64,000 bases of DNA from Alphaproteobacteria bacterium (GTDB lineage Bacteria; Pseudomonadota; Alphaproteobacteria; UBA9219): assembly GCA_009779135.1 (NCBI GenBank), contig WREW01000001.1, forward strand, positions 30,233 to 94,232, written 5' to 3'. The notes beneath the pieces are model-generated. The model was not told the origin of the DNA, searched no databases, and was given only the letters and a program-made list of their open reading frames with translations. A program made the translations under genes and the position numbers. Positions within the stretch are counted from its first letter, which is position 1. Every line of letters begins with the position of its first letter. Positions 32,288 to 41,534 of this stretch are shown in pieces.

Positions 32288-33295
32288 TTACCGCGCGTTC
32301 ATCATGGCCACAGCCGTGTCCAGCATGCGGCAGGAAAAACCCCATTCATTGTCGTACCAGCTCATCACGCGGACAAAACGGTTATTGATAACGCGGGTTT
32401 CTTTTAAGGAAAAAATGCTCGAGCGTGAATCATGGTTAAAATCAACAGAGACCAAAGGCTCATCATAAACGCCGAGAATGCCTTTAAGACGCCCTTGCGA
32501 AGCTGCGGTCATGGCATGCGCAATTTCCTCGGCGCTTGTATCCCGCTTGGCGGTAAAACACAAATCAACCAGAGAAACATTTTGCGTCGGCACGCGGATT
32601 GAAGTGCCGCCGAGCTTGCCTTCAAGCGCAGGCAAAACCTTGCCCACAGCCTTGGCCGCACCCGTGGTTGTGGGAATCATGTTGACCGCCGCCGTGCGCG
32701 CGCGGTGCAGATCCTTATGCGCGGTATCCACAACACATTGATCGCCCGTATAAGAGTGAATCGTTGTCATAAAACCGCTTTCAATGCCGACCGTATTTTC
32801 CAAAACCATCGCCACCGGCGCCAGAGCATTGGTCGTGCAGGAAGCGTTAGACACAATCACGTCCGAGGGTTTGAGCTTGTCTTCATTAACGCCGAAAACA
32901 ACCGTAAGATCCTCATCCTCGGCAGGCGCGGAAATCAGGACTTTTTTGGCACCGGCCTCAAGATGTTTCATGGCCTGCGCGCGCTTTCTGAAAACGCCTG
33001 AACATTCCAAAACAACATCAACGCCAAGCGCCTGCCAAGGCGCCTGCGCGGGATCAAGAAACATAGATCCCTTGATGGTGCGGCCATTGACAATCAAATC
33101 CGCGCCGGAAACCTCAACTTGGCCCGAAAAACGGCCATGCGCGGAATCATATTTAAAAAGATGCGCATTCATGTCCATATCGGAAGGCGTATTGATGGCG
33201 ACAATTTCAATATCCTGACGCCCGGACTCTGCCAAAGCGCGCAAGGTTAAACGTCCAATGCGGCCAAATCCGTTGATGGCAGCGCGTAGGGTCAT
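32288..33295 (-). CDS. gap: Glyceraldehyde-3-phosphate dehydrogenase, type I
   Basis: AINGFGRIGRLTLRAL; SNASCTTNALAPVA active site. Confidence 0.96.
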   Translation of the reverse strand: MTLRAAINGFGRIGRLTLRALAESGRQDIEIVAINTPSDMDMNAHLFKYDSAHGRFSGQVEVSGADLIVNGRTIKGSMFLDPAQAPWQALGVDVVLECSGVFRKRAQAMKHLEAGAKKVLISAPAEDEDLTVVFGVNEDKLKPSDVIVSNASCTTNALAPVAMVLENTVGIESGFMTTIHSYTGDQCVVDTAHKDLHRARTAAVNMIPTTTGAAKAVGKVLPALEGKLGGTSIRVPTQNVSLVDLCFTAKRDTSAEEIAHAMTAASQGRLKGILGVYDEPLVSVDFNHDSRSSIFSLKETRVINNRFVRVMSWYDNEWGFSCRMLDTAVAMMNAR

Positions 33296-33324
33296 GATGT
33301 TTTCTCCTGAAGTAAAAAAGTTTT

Positions 33325-35319
33325 TTAGGATTTGCGTTTTTTACGCGCCGCAATCGCGCTTTTGGCTGCTTCTTCCACAGCCTGTGCCGTAAGGCCGAAA
33401 TGCTCATAAAGAACGCCGGCAGGGGCCGAAGCGCCGAAATCGCCAAGCCCTACAAAACGCCCATCACATCCCAGATACAGATCCCAGCCCATGCGCATGC
33501 CCGCTTCAATCGCCACGCGCGGCGCGGCGCCGAGAACGCTTTCCTTATAAGCCTCATCCTGCGCATCAAAAAGCGCAAAACAAGGCATGGACACCACGGC
33601 GGCCTTGATGCCTTGGGACAGCAAAAGCCCCTGCGTCTGAATGGCAATCGCAACTTCCGAGCCGGTTGCTAAAAGCGTCACATCGCGCGGCCCTTGTGTT
33701 TCTTTGAGGATATAAGCGCCTTTGGCCGTCAGATTCTTTTTGGAAAAATTGCGGATGGTCGGCAAGGCTTGGCGCGAAAGCGACAGGATAGAGGGGCTGT
33801 TTTCCGCCCGCAAAGCAAGCTCCCAGCTTTCGGCGGTTTCAATGCCATCACAAGGGCGGAAGACCAGAAGATTGGGAATCACGCGAAGACTTGCCAGATG
33901 CTCCACAGGCTGATGCGTGGGCCCGTCTTCGCCAAGACCTATACTGTCATGAGTCATCACAAAAATTGAACGCACCCGCATCAGCGCCGCAAGACGCACA
34001 GCCGGACGGCAGTAATCCACAAACTGCATAAACGTCCCGCCATAGGGAATAATGCCGCCATGCAGCGCCATGCCGTTCATCAGGGCCGCCATGCCGTGCT
34101 CGCGTACGCCGTAATGAATATAGCGCCCCTTGAAGTTTTGAGCCTGCACGGCTTCATAGCCCTTGACCTGCGTGTTGTTGGAGGGCGAAAGATCAGCAGA
34201 TCCGCCCACCAGAGAATCCAAAAGCGGCATCAAAGCGCCAAGAACTTTTCCTGAAGACTGCCTTGTCGCATCAAGCGGCTTGTCGGTTGCGATACGCTCT
34301 TTCAGCTGCGCAAGAACATCCTGAAACCGCGCGCCCAAAGTCCCTTGCATGGCGTTGGTAAAAGCATCCTTATGCGCGGATTCTTCAAGCCGTTTTTCCC
34401 AAGCCTGCCGCGCATGCCGATGACGCGCGCCGGTTTCGCGCCAAGCGTCAAGCAAGGCTGCGGGAATGTCAAAAGGCTCAGACTCAAGGCCCAGCGCGCA
34501 GCGCGCGGCGGCCACTTCCTCACGCCCCAAGGGCGAGCCGTGACAGCCGGACGTGCCTTGTTTTTTCGGCGCGCCATAGCCGATAATCGTGCGGCAGGCA
34601 ATCAAAGAGGGCAGGGAGGCTTCATCCAAAGCCGCCTGCGTGGCCGCCGCAATCGCTTCAGGATCATGCCCGTCAATCGCCTGCGTATGCCAGCCATAAG
34701 CGCGAAAACGCATCAGAACATCTTCCGTGAAAGAAAGATCCGTTGTGCCGTCAATCGAGATTTTATTGTCATCATAAAAAACAATCAGACGGCCAAGCTT
34801 TAAATGACCCGCCAAAGAAGCGGCTTCATGCGAGATTCCTTCCATCAGATCGCCATCCGAAGCGATCACAAAAGTGCGGTGATCCACAAGATCATCGCCA
34901 AAGCGCGCATTCAAAAGACGCTCGGCCAAAGCAAAGCCGACGCTGGTGGCAAAGCCCTGTCCCAGCGGGCCGGTTGTCATCTCAATCCCGCTTTCAACGT
35001 CGCGCTCGGGATGGCCCGGTGTGTGGGAGCCGAGCTGGCGGAAACGCTTGATCTCCGCCAAAGAAATCTTGTCATACCCCGTCAGATAGGCCAGAGCATA
35101 AAGCAGCATCGAACCATGCCCCGCCGACAGAATAAAGCGGTCACGATCCAAAAAGGCAGGGGCCTTGGGATCAAACCGCAAAAACTGCCGCCACAATACC
35201 GTAGCAACATCCGCCATACCCATAGGCATGCCGGGATGGCCCGATTGGGCCTGTTCAACCGCATCCATTGCCAGCATGCGGATGCTATTGGCCATAGGTT
35301 TATGCAGGGAATAGGGCAT
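33325..35319 (-). CDS. tkt: Transketolase
   Basis: ANSIRMLAMDAVEQAQSGHPGMPMGMADVATVLW; start trimmed to Met at 35319. Confidence 0.96.
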   Translation of the reverse strand: MPYSLHKPMANSIRMLAMDAVEQAQSGHPGMPMGMADVATVLWRQFLRFDPKAPAFLDRDRFILSAGHGSMLLYALAYLTGYDKISLAEIKRFRQLGSHTPGHPERDVESGIEMTTGPLGQGFATSVGFALAERLLNARFGDDLVDHRTFVIASDGDLMEGISHEAASLAGHLKLGRLIVFYDDNKISIDGTTDLSFTEDVLMRFRAYGWHTQAIDGHDPEAIAAATQAALDEASLPSLIACRTIIGYGAPKKQGTSGCHGSPLGREEVAAARCALGLESEPFDIPAALLDAWRETGARHRHARQAWEKRLEESAHKDAFTNAMQGTLGARFQDVLAQLKERIATDKPLDATRQSSGKVLGALMPLLDSLVGGSADLSPSNNTQVKGYEAVQAQNFKGRYIHYGVREHGMAALMNGMALHGGIIPYGGTFMQFVDYCRPAVRLAALMRVRSIFVMTHDSIGLGEDGPTHQPVEHLASLRVIPNLLVFRPCDGIETAESWELALRAENSPSILSLSRQALPTIRNFSKKNLTAKGAYILKETQGPRDVTLLATGSEVAIAIQTQGLLLSQGIKAAVVSMPCFALFDAQDEAYKESVLGAAPRVAIEAGMRMGWDLYLGCDGRFVGLGDFGASAPAGVLYEHFGLTAQAVEEAAKSAIAARKKRKS

Positions 35320-35486
35320 AACAAAAAAACCCGTGATTTTATGACTAGGAATAGAACGCAAAATGCCGGAAAAGGGCGGCCAATGCAACTGCTTTCGGAA
35401 CAGTTGACGCCGCCGCTCAAGTAACTTAGGCTGAAAACCATCAAAACGGAATCGAGATAATTGACCAATCAAAGGGTAAGGCAAAA

Positions 35487-35738
35487 ATGGAGCGGCTAAA
35501 AACAGCGCTTGAGCAACTGGATGAAACCATCTCGGATCTTGAAGACAGGATCGGGGATGTGGCGGTCTCGCGGGCGGAATCGCATAAAAAGCTGAGCGAT
35601 ATCATGAAGCAAGGCCGCGCGCGCGAAACCAGCATCGTGGCCGCCGCGCAGAAAGTCGCCCTGAGACTTGAGCAGACCATTGGCCGCATGGAAAAAGTCC
35701 TGAAGGCCGATGAGATAAAAGAGGAGAAGGGCCAATGA
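35487..35738 (+). CDS. Small coiled-coil protein (DUF4164-like)
   Basis: MERLKTALEQLDETISDLEDRIGD; precedes zapA. Confidence 0.65.
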   Translation: MERLKTALEQLDETISDLEDRIGDVAVSRAESHKKLSDIMKQGRARETSIVAAAQKVALRLEQTIGRMEKVLKADEIKEEKGQ

Positions 35739-36118
35739 CCAAACAAGAAGCCTTGGCCGCAGAATCGGTTGATTCCTTTTCCACCGAAGAAAATAGCGCG
35801 CCCGAATCGGAAACCACCAAAGTCACCATCTCGCTTTTAGGCCGCGATTATATTGTGGCTTGCGGTAAGGGCGAAGAAGACAAGCTCGCCCATCTGGTGT
35901 CTTTTGTGGAAGGTGAACTAAACGGCCTTTCACGCCGCAACCCCTCAGCTAGCGAAACAAGACTTTTTATGCTGACCTGTCTTTTGTTGGCGGACGCCCT
36001 GCTCGAAACCCGCAAAGCCGCTTTGTCCGTACGCCACAGCGACGAAGCCCTCATGGTCGCCGCCGTAGATCACCTGCGCCAAAGACTTGAGAATATTATG
36101 GCGCAGATTAAGCTGTAA
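35735..36118 (+). CDS. zapA: Cell division protein ZapA
   Basis: KVTISLLGRDYIVACGKGEEDKLAHLVSFVEGEL; LTCLLLADALLE. Confidence 0.87.
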   Translation: MTKQEALAAESVDSFSTEENSAPESETTKVTISLLGRDYIVACGKGEEDKLAHLVSFVEGELNGLSRRNPSASETRLFMLTCLLLADALLETRKAALSVRHSDEALMVAAVDHLRQRLENIMAQIKL

Positions 36119-36129
36119 TGTCCCCCACT

Positions 36130-36210
36130 TGTCATTGCGAGCCGCGCCGCAAGGCCCAACGCGGCAATCTCGCCTTCGCTGCGCTATGGCTGGCTTTCCT
36201 CGCAATGACA
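36130..36210. repeat. Palindromic repeat (family B)
   Basis: TGTCATTGCGAGCCGCGCC...CGCGGCAATCTCGCC...TTTCCTCGCAATGACA between convergent zapA and yraN. Confidence 0.92.
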
Positions 36211-36212
36211 AT

Positions 36213-36593
36213 TCACCCCGAATAACCCCAAGCATTCTTAACATGAACAGGCCACCGCCACGGCACCACCAGCATGGCATCAAAGCGGCAATCCATCACC
36301 ATAAACACAGGATTTTGGGCGAGGTAGCATTGCACGGCGCGGTGGATACGCTTTTGCTGCGTGGGGGAAATGACCTCAAGCGCCTGATGTAGGGAAGGGC
36401 GGATTTTAACTTCAACAAAAGCCAGAACATGTCCGCGCCTTGCAATCAAATCAATCTCACCCAAAGGCGTTTTGGCGCGGATGGCGACAATATGATAGCC
36501 CTTAAACCGCAAAAAAAGGCAGCATAGACGTTCAGCCCAAAGACCTTTTTGCTGGGATTTTTGTCCGCGTTTTTGGCGCGCTTCTTTACTCAT
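36213..36593 (-). CDS. YraN family (UPF0102) endonuclease-like protein
   Basis: KGLWAERLCCLFLRFKGYHIVAIRAKTPLGEIDLIARRGHVLAFVEVK. Confidence 0.88.
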   Translation of the reverse strand: MSKEARQKRGQKSQQKGLWAERLCCLFLRFKGYHIVAIRAKTPLGEIDLIARRGHVLAFVEVKIRPSLHQALEVISPTQQKRIHRAVQCYLAQNPVFMVMDCRFDAMLVVPWRWPVHVKNAWGYSG

Positions 36594-37492
36594 TTGTGCC
36601 AGAGCATTTTTTTGCGCGGATCATACGCATTTTTCTGCCCCCATTTTTCAAGCGCCTCAAGCGCCGCGCCCGAAGGGGGCAGCATGATTTTAATCGTCAA
36701 AAGCAAATCACCCTCCGGCGCATGAGGCCCTGCGGGCAGGCCTTTGCCTTTAAGGCGCAAGACAGAGTCTGTGTCTGTGCCCTTGGGAATCTTCATCGCA
36801 ACGGAACCCGTCAGAGTCGGCACATGGATTTGCGCGCCCAAAACGGCCTCGGGCAAAGAGATGGGAACATCAAGACGCAGATTGCGTCCGTCCAGTTTAA
36901 AATAAGGGTGCGGCTGCACTTTGATCTCAATCACCGCCGCGCCGCTTTTGCCCACGCCACGCAAGCGCAGCTTGTCGCCATCCACAGTTCCGGCGGGAAT
37001 CGTGATGTCAATCACTTTGCTTTGATCCAGCGTCACGCGCCGCTTGGCGCCGAGCGCAGCTTCCGTAAAGGGAACCGTAACCGTGTAGGCCGTATCGCGC
37101 GGCGCAGGCTGCTCCTGCTCAAAAGGATGAAAGCCGCGCTGTCCGCCTTTGTTGCGACCGAAAAACTCGGCGAAAAGATCTTCAACATTAATCCCACCAT
37201 GGCCGCTCGCGCGGTGAGATCTGAAATCAAAATCCCCCGCATTGCGCCCGCCGGAATGAAAGCCGCGCTCATGACCCTGCGCGTCAATCTCGCCTTTATC
37301 ATAGCGGGCACGTTTGTCCGGATCTGATACAAGATCATAAGCGATCGTAATATCCTTGAACTTTTGTTCAATAGCCTTGTCGTTTTGATTAAGATCAGGA
37401 TGATATTTTTTGGCAAGCTTGCGATATGCGCTTTTGATCTCGGCTTGCGATGCGGATTTTGAGACGCCTAAGATTTTATAAGGGTCGTTCAT
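36590..37492 (-). CDS. DnaJ/CbpA-type J-domain co-chaperone
   Basis: J domain with HPD (KKYHPDLN) and DnaJ C-terminal region; no zinc-finger. Confidence 0.9.
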   Translation of the reverse strand: MNDPYKILGVSKSASQAEIKSAYRKLAKKYHPDLNQNDKAIEQKFKDITIAYDLVSDPDKRARYDKGEIDAQGHERGFHSGGRNAGDFDFRSHRASGHGGINVEDLFAEFFGRNKGGQRGFHPFEQEQPAPRDTAYTVTVPFTEAALGAKRRVTLDQSKVIDITIPAGTVDGDKLRLRGVGKSGAAVIEIKVQPHPYFKLDGRNLRLDVPISLPEAVLGAQIHVPTLTGSVAMKIPKGTDTDSVLRLKGKGLPAGPHAPEGDLLLTIKIMLPPSGAALEALEKWGQKNAYDPRKKMLWHK

Positions 37493-37557
37493 ATCTTAGA
37501 AAGCACAATCCTTAAAGAAGCGCCCCAGATGCATGATTGCGTCTGGGGCGTTTTTCA

Positions 37558-38031
37558 TTACGGAACAATTTTCCACGAACCGTCAGGCTGCTGGCAGGCG
37601 CGGCCATAGGCCTGCTGCTGCTGTCCACCAACGATGATGGTTTGCTGGAACTCACGGCAGAAAGCGCCGTTCGCAGCCGTACCGTCACGCACAGGCGTGA
37701 TGGTGCCGCTATTGCCGCTTTGCGGATTGTTCCACACAATTTGCTGACCGATCGGTGCCGTATAGGCGCGTGATGTGGCGCCGCTCATCGCCGCGCGGTC
37801 TGCGCTATCCAGACTTGCGCCGATTTCATTGCCGAGCCATCCGCCGATAACAACGCCGGCTGCCGTGGCGGCAACGCGGCCTGTGCCGCCGCCGATCTGG
37901 CTGCCTAAAAGACCGCCGACACCTGCGCCGGCAAGTGTGCCAAACGCTTCCTTGTTCCCCATATTGTCAGCCTGACAGGCGGATAGCAAAAGGACACAAG
38001 CCAAAGGAGCCAAAAGAGTTTTACGAAGCAT
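37558..38031 (-). CDS. Glycine-zipper 2TM outer-membrane lipoprotein
   Basis: Lipobox LLLSACQAD; LAGAGVGGLLGSQIGGGTGRVAATAAGVVIGGWLGNEIGASLD. Confidence 0.83.
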   Translation of the reverse strand: MLRKTLLAPLACVLLLSACQADNMGNKEAFGTLAGAGVGGLLGSQIGGGTGRVAATAAGVVIGGWLGNEIGASLDSADRAAMSGATSRAYTAPIGQQIVWNNPQSGNSGTITPVRDGTAANGAFCREFQQTIIVGGQQQQAYGRACQQPDGSWKIVP

Positions 38032-38118
38032 AGGAAACCTCATGTTTGTCAAAGAAAGGATCAAAGGGTTTTGTTGTTTTACCCTAAAACCTTATCATGG
38101 CGCAACCCTATCCCCCTC

Positions 38119-38220
38119 TTGTCATCCTCGGGCAACCGCGAAGCGGTTGACCCGGGGATCTGACGCTAGCGCCCACGTCAGATCCCCGTGTTCTTGCCCC
38201 GCAAGCCACGAGGATGACAA
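38119..38220. repeat. Palindromic repeat (family A)
   Basis: TTGTCATCCTCGGGCAACCGCGAAGCGGTTGACCCGGGGATCTGACG...CGTCAGATCCCCG...CACGAGGATGACAA. Confidence 0.94.
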
Positions 38221-38336
38221 AAAAGGGAGAATAGGCAACGTGAACAGATTATGCTTTAGTCTGAACAAACTGATTCGTTTTGCGGATTGGGGCCTAAACA
38301 AATCAAAATCTTAACAGCAACCTACGCCGGTGTGTA

Positions 38337-40700
38337 ATGTTTGATCCTTTTTTATGGGCGCTTGCTTGTTTGCATGTTTTGGTTTTGTGCGGCTTGTTTG
38401 TTTTTCTCTGCCGCCGCGAAAAGGCCGATTGGCGTGAGATTCCTCTTATTCTTTTGCTTCTTTTATGGGCAAGCCTTGTTCTGGCAGGCCATGGCGCAAG
38501 CCTTTTGGGCGCGCTGGATAAGATAGGACTTTATCTTCCTCTAAGCCTTTTAAGCGCTTTTCTGATGGGCGGCGTCTTTTCGTGGCTTTGGAAAAAGAAA
38601 GCCAAAGCGCCTTTGGCCGCTTGGCCCAAAATAGCGTTTGAGCCTTTGGCCATGCCGCGCCTGCGGCGTGGTTTATTCTGGTTTTTGTCGCTCACTTTGG
38701 GGCTTTTTGCGCTGATAAGCTTTATTTTGTGCCTGAGCGTTTTTCCCGACAATGCGGATTCGATGATCTACCGGTTGCCGAGGGCTTTTTGGTACGTCTC
38801 GCACGGCTCTTTTCTTCATCCCTTTACCTCGCTGGACAACCGGCTTGTTTATTATCCTTTGGACGGGGTGATGCTTTATGTGCCGATGGTGCTTTACGGC
38901 CTGCCCGGGGTATTTTTTGCAATCCCGTCCTTTATCGCTTGGGGCGTTGTCGTTTATCTCAGCTATCTTTTTGCGCGCAGCTTTGGCGCAGATCGCCTCT
39001 TTTCCCTTTTTGCGGCTTGGCTTGTGGGGATCACGCCCAACATTCTGGCCCAAGCCACGGCGACCAATGATGAAATCATCGCCGCAGCGGCCTTGCTGGC
39101 TTGCCTGTTTATGCTGATGCGCTGGCTGGTGACAGGGCGCGGCGCCTATATCTTTTTATCCGTCATGGCGCTGGGTTTAAGCGCAGGGACAAAGCTACAT
39201 ATAGTCTTTCTGATGCCTTTTGTATTTTTGGGCGCGCTTTTAGCGCTTTGGCAGATCAGAAAGAACAAGGCCTTTATCAAGCGTAGCGGCAAAGCCCTCG
39301 GCCCGAGCGTATTGATCGCCTGCCTTGTCATCCTGTTTGTGATGTTTGCGCCGTTTTTATTTTATAATTTTGCCTCGACAGGAAAGTTTTATTTTCTGGA
39401 TGAGTTTAAAGACGACGTCTTCAACCTTGCCGCCAGCCTGCGCGGCGGCGCGCAGAATCTTTTAATTTATACGGCGCAAATGACCCTTTCGCCGCTGTCG
39501 GATCTTAATGTCTGGCCGGATGCGCAAGTAAGGCAAAGCTTCAGCACTTTGCTCAATGATATTTTCAATCCGCTGATTATGCCGCTGATTGATTTTGACC
39601 CGTCTTATTATCATATGGATTACCGCTTCAAAGGGATCACCATACCGGTTTCCATCCGCTTTATCGAGTTCAGTCTGTGGGCCGGATTTTTGTGGCTCTT
39701 ATGGCCATGGCAGTTTGCCTTGGCGCTCAAGCAGAAAAAGGAAATCAGGCTTTGGCTGCTTCTTATGGCCATGATTCCGGCGCTTTGGCTGCTTCTTTGG
39801 TCTTTGACAACCCTTTATATGGAAGGCACGGCCACCTATTTCACCTTCTATCTTATTTGCGCCGCGCCGGTGATGAGCCTGATTTTTGCGCGCTTTGAAA
39901 AGCCGCGCTGGCATGAGCTGCGCTGGGTCTTCGTCGCGCTTGTGACTCTCACGCATCTGGTCATCGGGCATAATCTTGTGATGTATAGCGGCTTTCGCGC
40001 CTTGCCGGATCTTGTCCATGCCCGTCGCCTACCCTATGACTGGCTTTTGATTGATGAGAACATCATCAAGGAAATCAAAAAGGCCGACAATATACGCATC
40101 CTCTTTACGCACGAGAAAATGCCCTATTTTGCCTATATGCATTGGAACCCCAAAGCGCGGTTTCTGGCGCCTTATCTGCAGCCACCATCTTACCTTTTGC
40201 CGCCCGAGCAGGATCTTTTGACGCTTTATCCGATTTCAAGCCTTCATGTTTACGGCTTTATGCCGCTTAAAATTGAGGGCAAAAGAACCCCGGGCCTGAC
40301 CTATCTGGGCACAGCGCGCGCCATCGGGCGCGAGGTTCTTTTTGCGCAAGGCGCCGGCGTAGAGCAGCGTTATCCCTTGGATGCGGACTATATCGTGCTG
40401 CGCGCCATCATGGGCCCCACGCCTGACGGCAACTGGCTTGTGCGCCTTGCACATGAGTTTTTCGGCCTTACGACGCAAGACCGCCTTCTTTTCGCTTACA
40501 AGATATTTTTGGGCCAAACCCCTATGGCGCAGAGGGATGCGCAGCCGGAGCCGGGCTTCACCTTTTATGTGGATGCCCAGCCCTTTGATCTGCGCATTCA
40601 AATCATCGTCACAGAGGAATGGTCTGGCCGCGAAGTCGCCCGCGCCACCTATAGCTTTGGCGATGAAGGCGCCTGGCTTCCCGCCACAGGCGAATATTAA
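38337..40700 (+). CDS. Polytopic membrane glycosyltransferase (family 39-like)
   Basis: 787 aa, many transmembrane segments; DNADSMIYRLPRAFWYVSHGSFLHP; ATATNDEIIAAAALLA. Confidence 0.7.
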   Translation: MFDPFLWALACLHVLVLCGLFVFLCRREKADWREIPLILLLLLWASLVLAGHGASLLGALDKIGLYLPLSLLSAFLMGGVFSWLWKKKAKAPLAAWPKIAFEPLAMPRLRRGLFWFLSLTLGLFALISFILCLSVFPDNADSMIYRLPRAFWYVSHGSFLHPFTSLDNRLVYYPLDGVMLYVPMVLYGLPGVFFAIPSFIAWGVVVYLSYLFARSFGADRLFSLFAAWLVGITPNILAQATATNDEIIAAAALLACLFMLMRWLVTGRGAYIFLSVMALGLSAGTKLHIVFLMPFVFLGALLALWQIRKNKAFIKRSGKALGPSVLIACLVILFVMFAPFLFYNFASTGKFYFLDEFKDDVFNLAASLRGGAQNLLIYTAQMTLSPLSDLNVWPDAQVRQSFSTLLNDIFNPLIMPLIDFDPSYYHMDYRFKGITIPVSIRFIEFSLWAGFLWLLWPWQFALALKQKKEIRLWLLLMAMIPALWLLLWSLTTLYMEGTATYFTFYLICAAPVMSLIFARFEKPRWHELRWVFVALVTLTHLVIGHNLVMYSGFRALPDLVHARRLPYDWLLIDENIIKEIKKADNIRILFTHEKMPYFAYMHWNPKARFLAPYLQPPSYLLPPEQDLLTLYPISSLHVYGFMPLKIEGKRTPGLTYLGTARAIGREVLFAQGAGVEQRYPLDADYIVLRAIMGPTPDGNWLVRLAHEFFGLTTQDRLLFAYKIFLGQTPMAQRDAQPEPGFTFYVDAQPFDLRIQIIVTEEWSGREVARATYSFGDEGAWLPATGEY

Positions 40701-40716
40701 GCGTAACCCCCCCCCA

Positions 40717-40766
40717 TTGTCATTGCGAGGAAAGTCGCCACAGGCGACTTAACGCGGCAATCTCGC
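40717..40766. repeat. Palindromic repeat (family B), left half only
   Basis: TTGTCATTGCGAGGAAAGTCGCCACAGGCGACTTAACGCGGCAATCTCGC with no matching right arm. Confidence 0.85.
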
Positions 40767-40784
40767 GGGTGACACGGAAAGCAC

Positions 40785-40816
40785 AAAAAACCCGCAGCTA
40801 TAAACTGCGGGTTTTT
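40785..40816. terminator. Bidirectional Rho-independent terminator
   Basis: AAAAAACCCGCAG-CTATAAA-CTGCGGGTTTTT between convergent genes. Confidence 0.9.
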
Positions 40817-40831
40817 AAGGAAAGACGACCC

Positions 40832-41245
40832 TTAGGCCGCTTTGATCTTGGAGAACTTACTGAACGCATCATTGGCGTTTTTCGCCACGGGCTCAGCCGC
40901 CTGTTGTGCAATGCGGGAAGAAAGCTGGGAGATGGTATTAATCTCCGTCATCAGGCTTTCAAGGTTGGTCTTAATCATGTCGTTTTGTGTCGAGATCATC
41001 TCATTCACATTGCGCGTGGCCATCATGCTCTTGCTGGCCATAACGCTTTGCTCCATCTGCTTTTGGAGCAAGCCGCTCAGATTGTTGCACAAATCGCTGC
41101 AGCCTTTGGACATAATGACGACGGATTCAAGTGTAGCATTCACCGTGTCGCGCAACATGCTGTTGAAGTCGGTGGCCGTCTGCATATAGCTGCTGGTCAT
41201 TTTTTCGATTTGTTCACTGTTAAGTGTGGGGTTTGTAGCTTGCAT
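40832..41245 (-). CDS. Phasin family protein
   Basis: MQATNPTLNSEQIEKMTSSYMQTATDFNSMLRDTVNATLESVVIMSKGCSDLCNN; helical phasin pattern. Confidence 0.75.
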   Translation of the reverse strand: MQATNPTLNSEQIEKMTSSYMQTATDFNSMLRDTVNATLESVVIMSKGCSDLCNNLSGLLQKQMEQSVMASKSMMATRNVNEMISTQNDMIKTNLESLMTEINTISQLSSRIAQQAAEPVAKNANDAFSKFSKIKAA

Positions 41246-41534
41246 GCTTGTCTCCTGAGAAAAAACCAAAACGAGGGGGCCTCAACAAAGCGTGAGGGAA
41301 CAATAAAGCGCCATGCTGCACTGCAGCAATTGTTAGTTAATGTAAAGGGCTTTACTCTTTTTGTCAAGCCTGACTCAAAAACATCGTATAAAAAAAGACG
41401 TTCCGTGTATTTCTGCAACGAAAGGGCCGGAAAAACATGCCGTCTTATGACTTGCGAAAAAGGGCGGATAAAGACTACAGTCTGAAAAGAAACGAATCAC
41501 ACGAAAAAGCTGATTTTGCAGCAAAAATGAGGCT

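Noticed and set aside
16048-38220. CRISPR array from repeated palindromes
   Set aside because: Copies are kilobases apart with no spacer-repeat periodicity and no cas genes.
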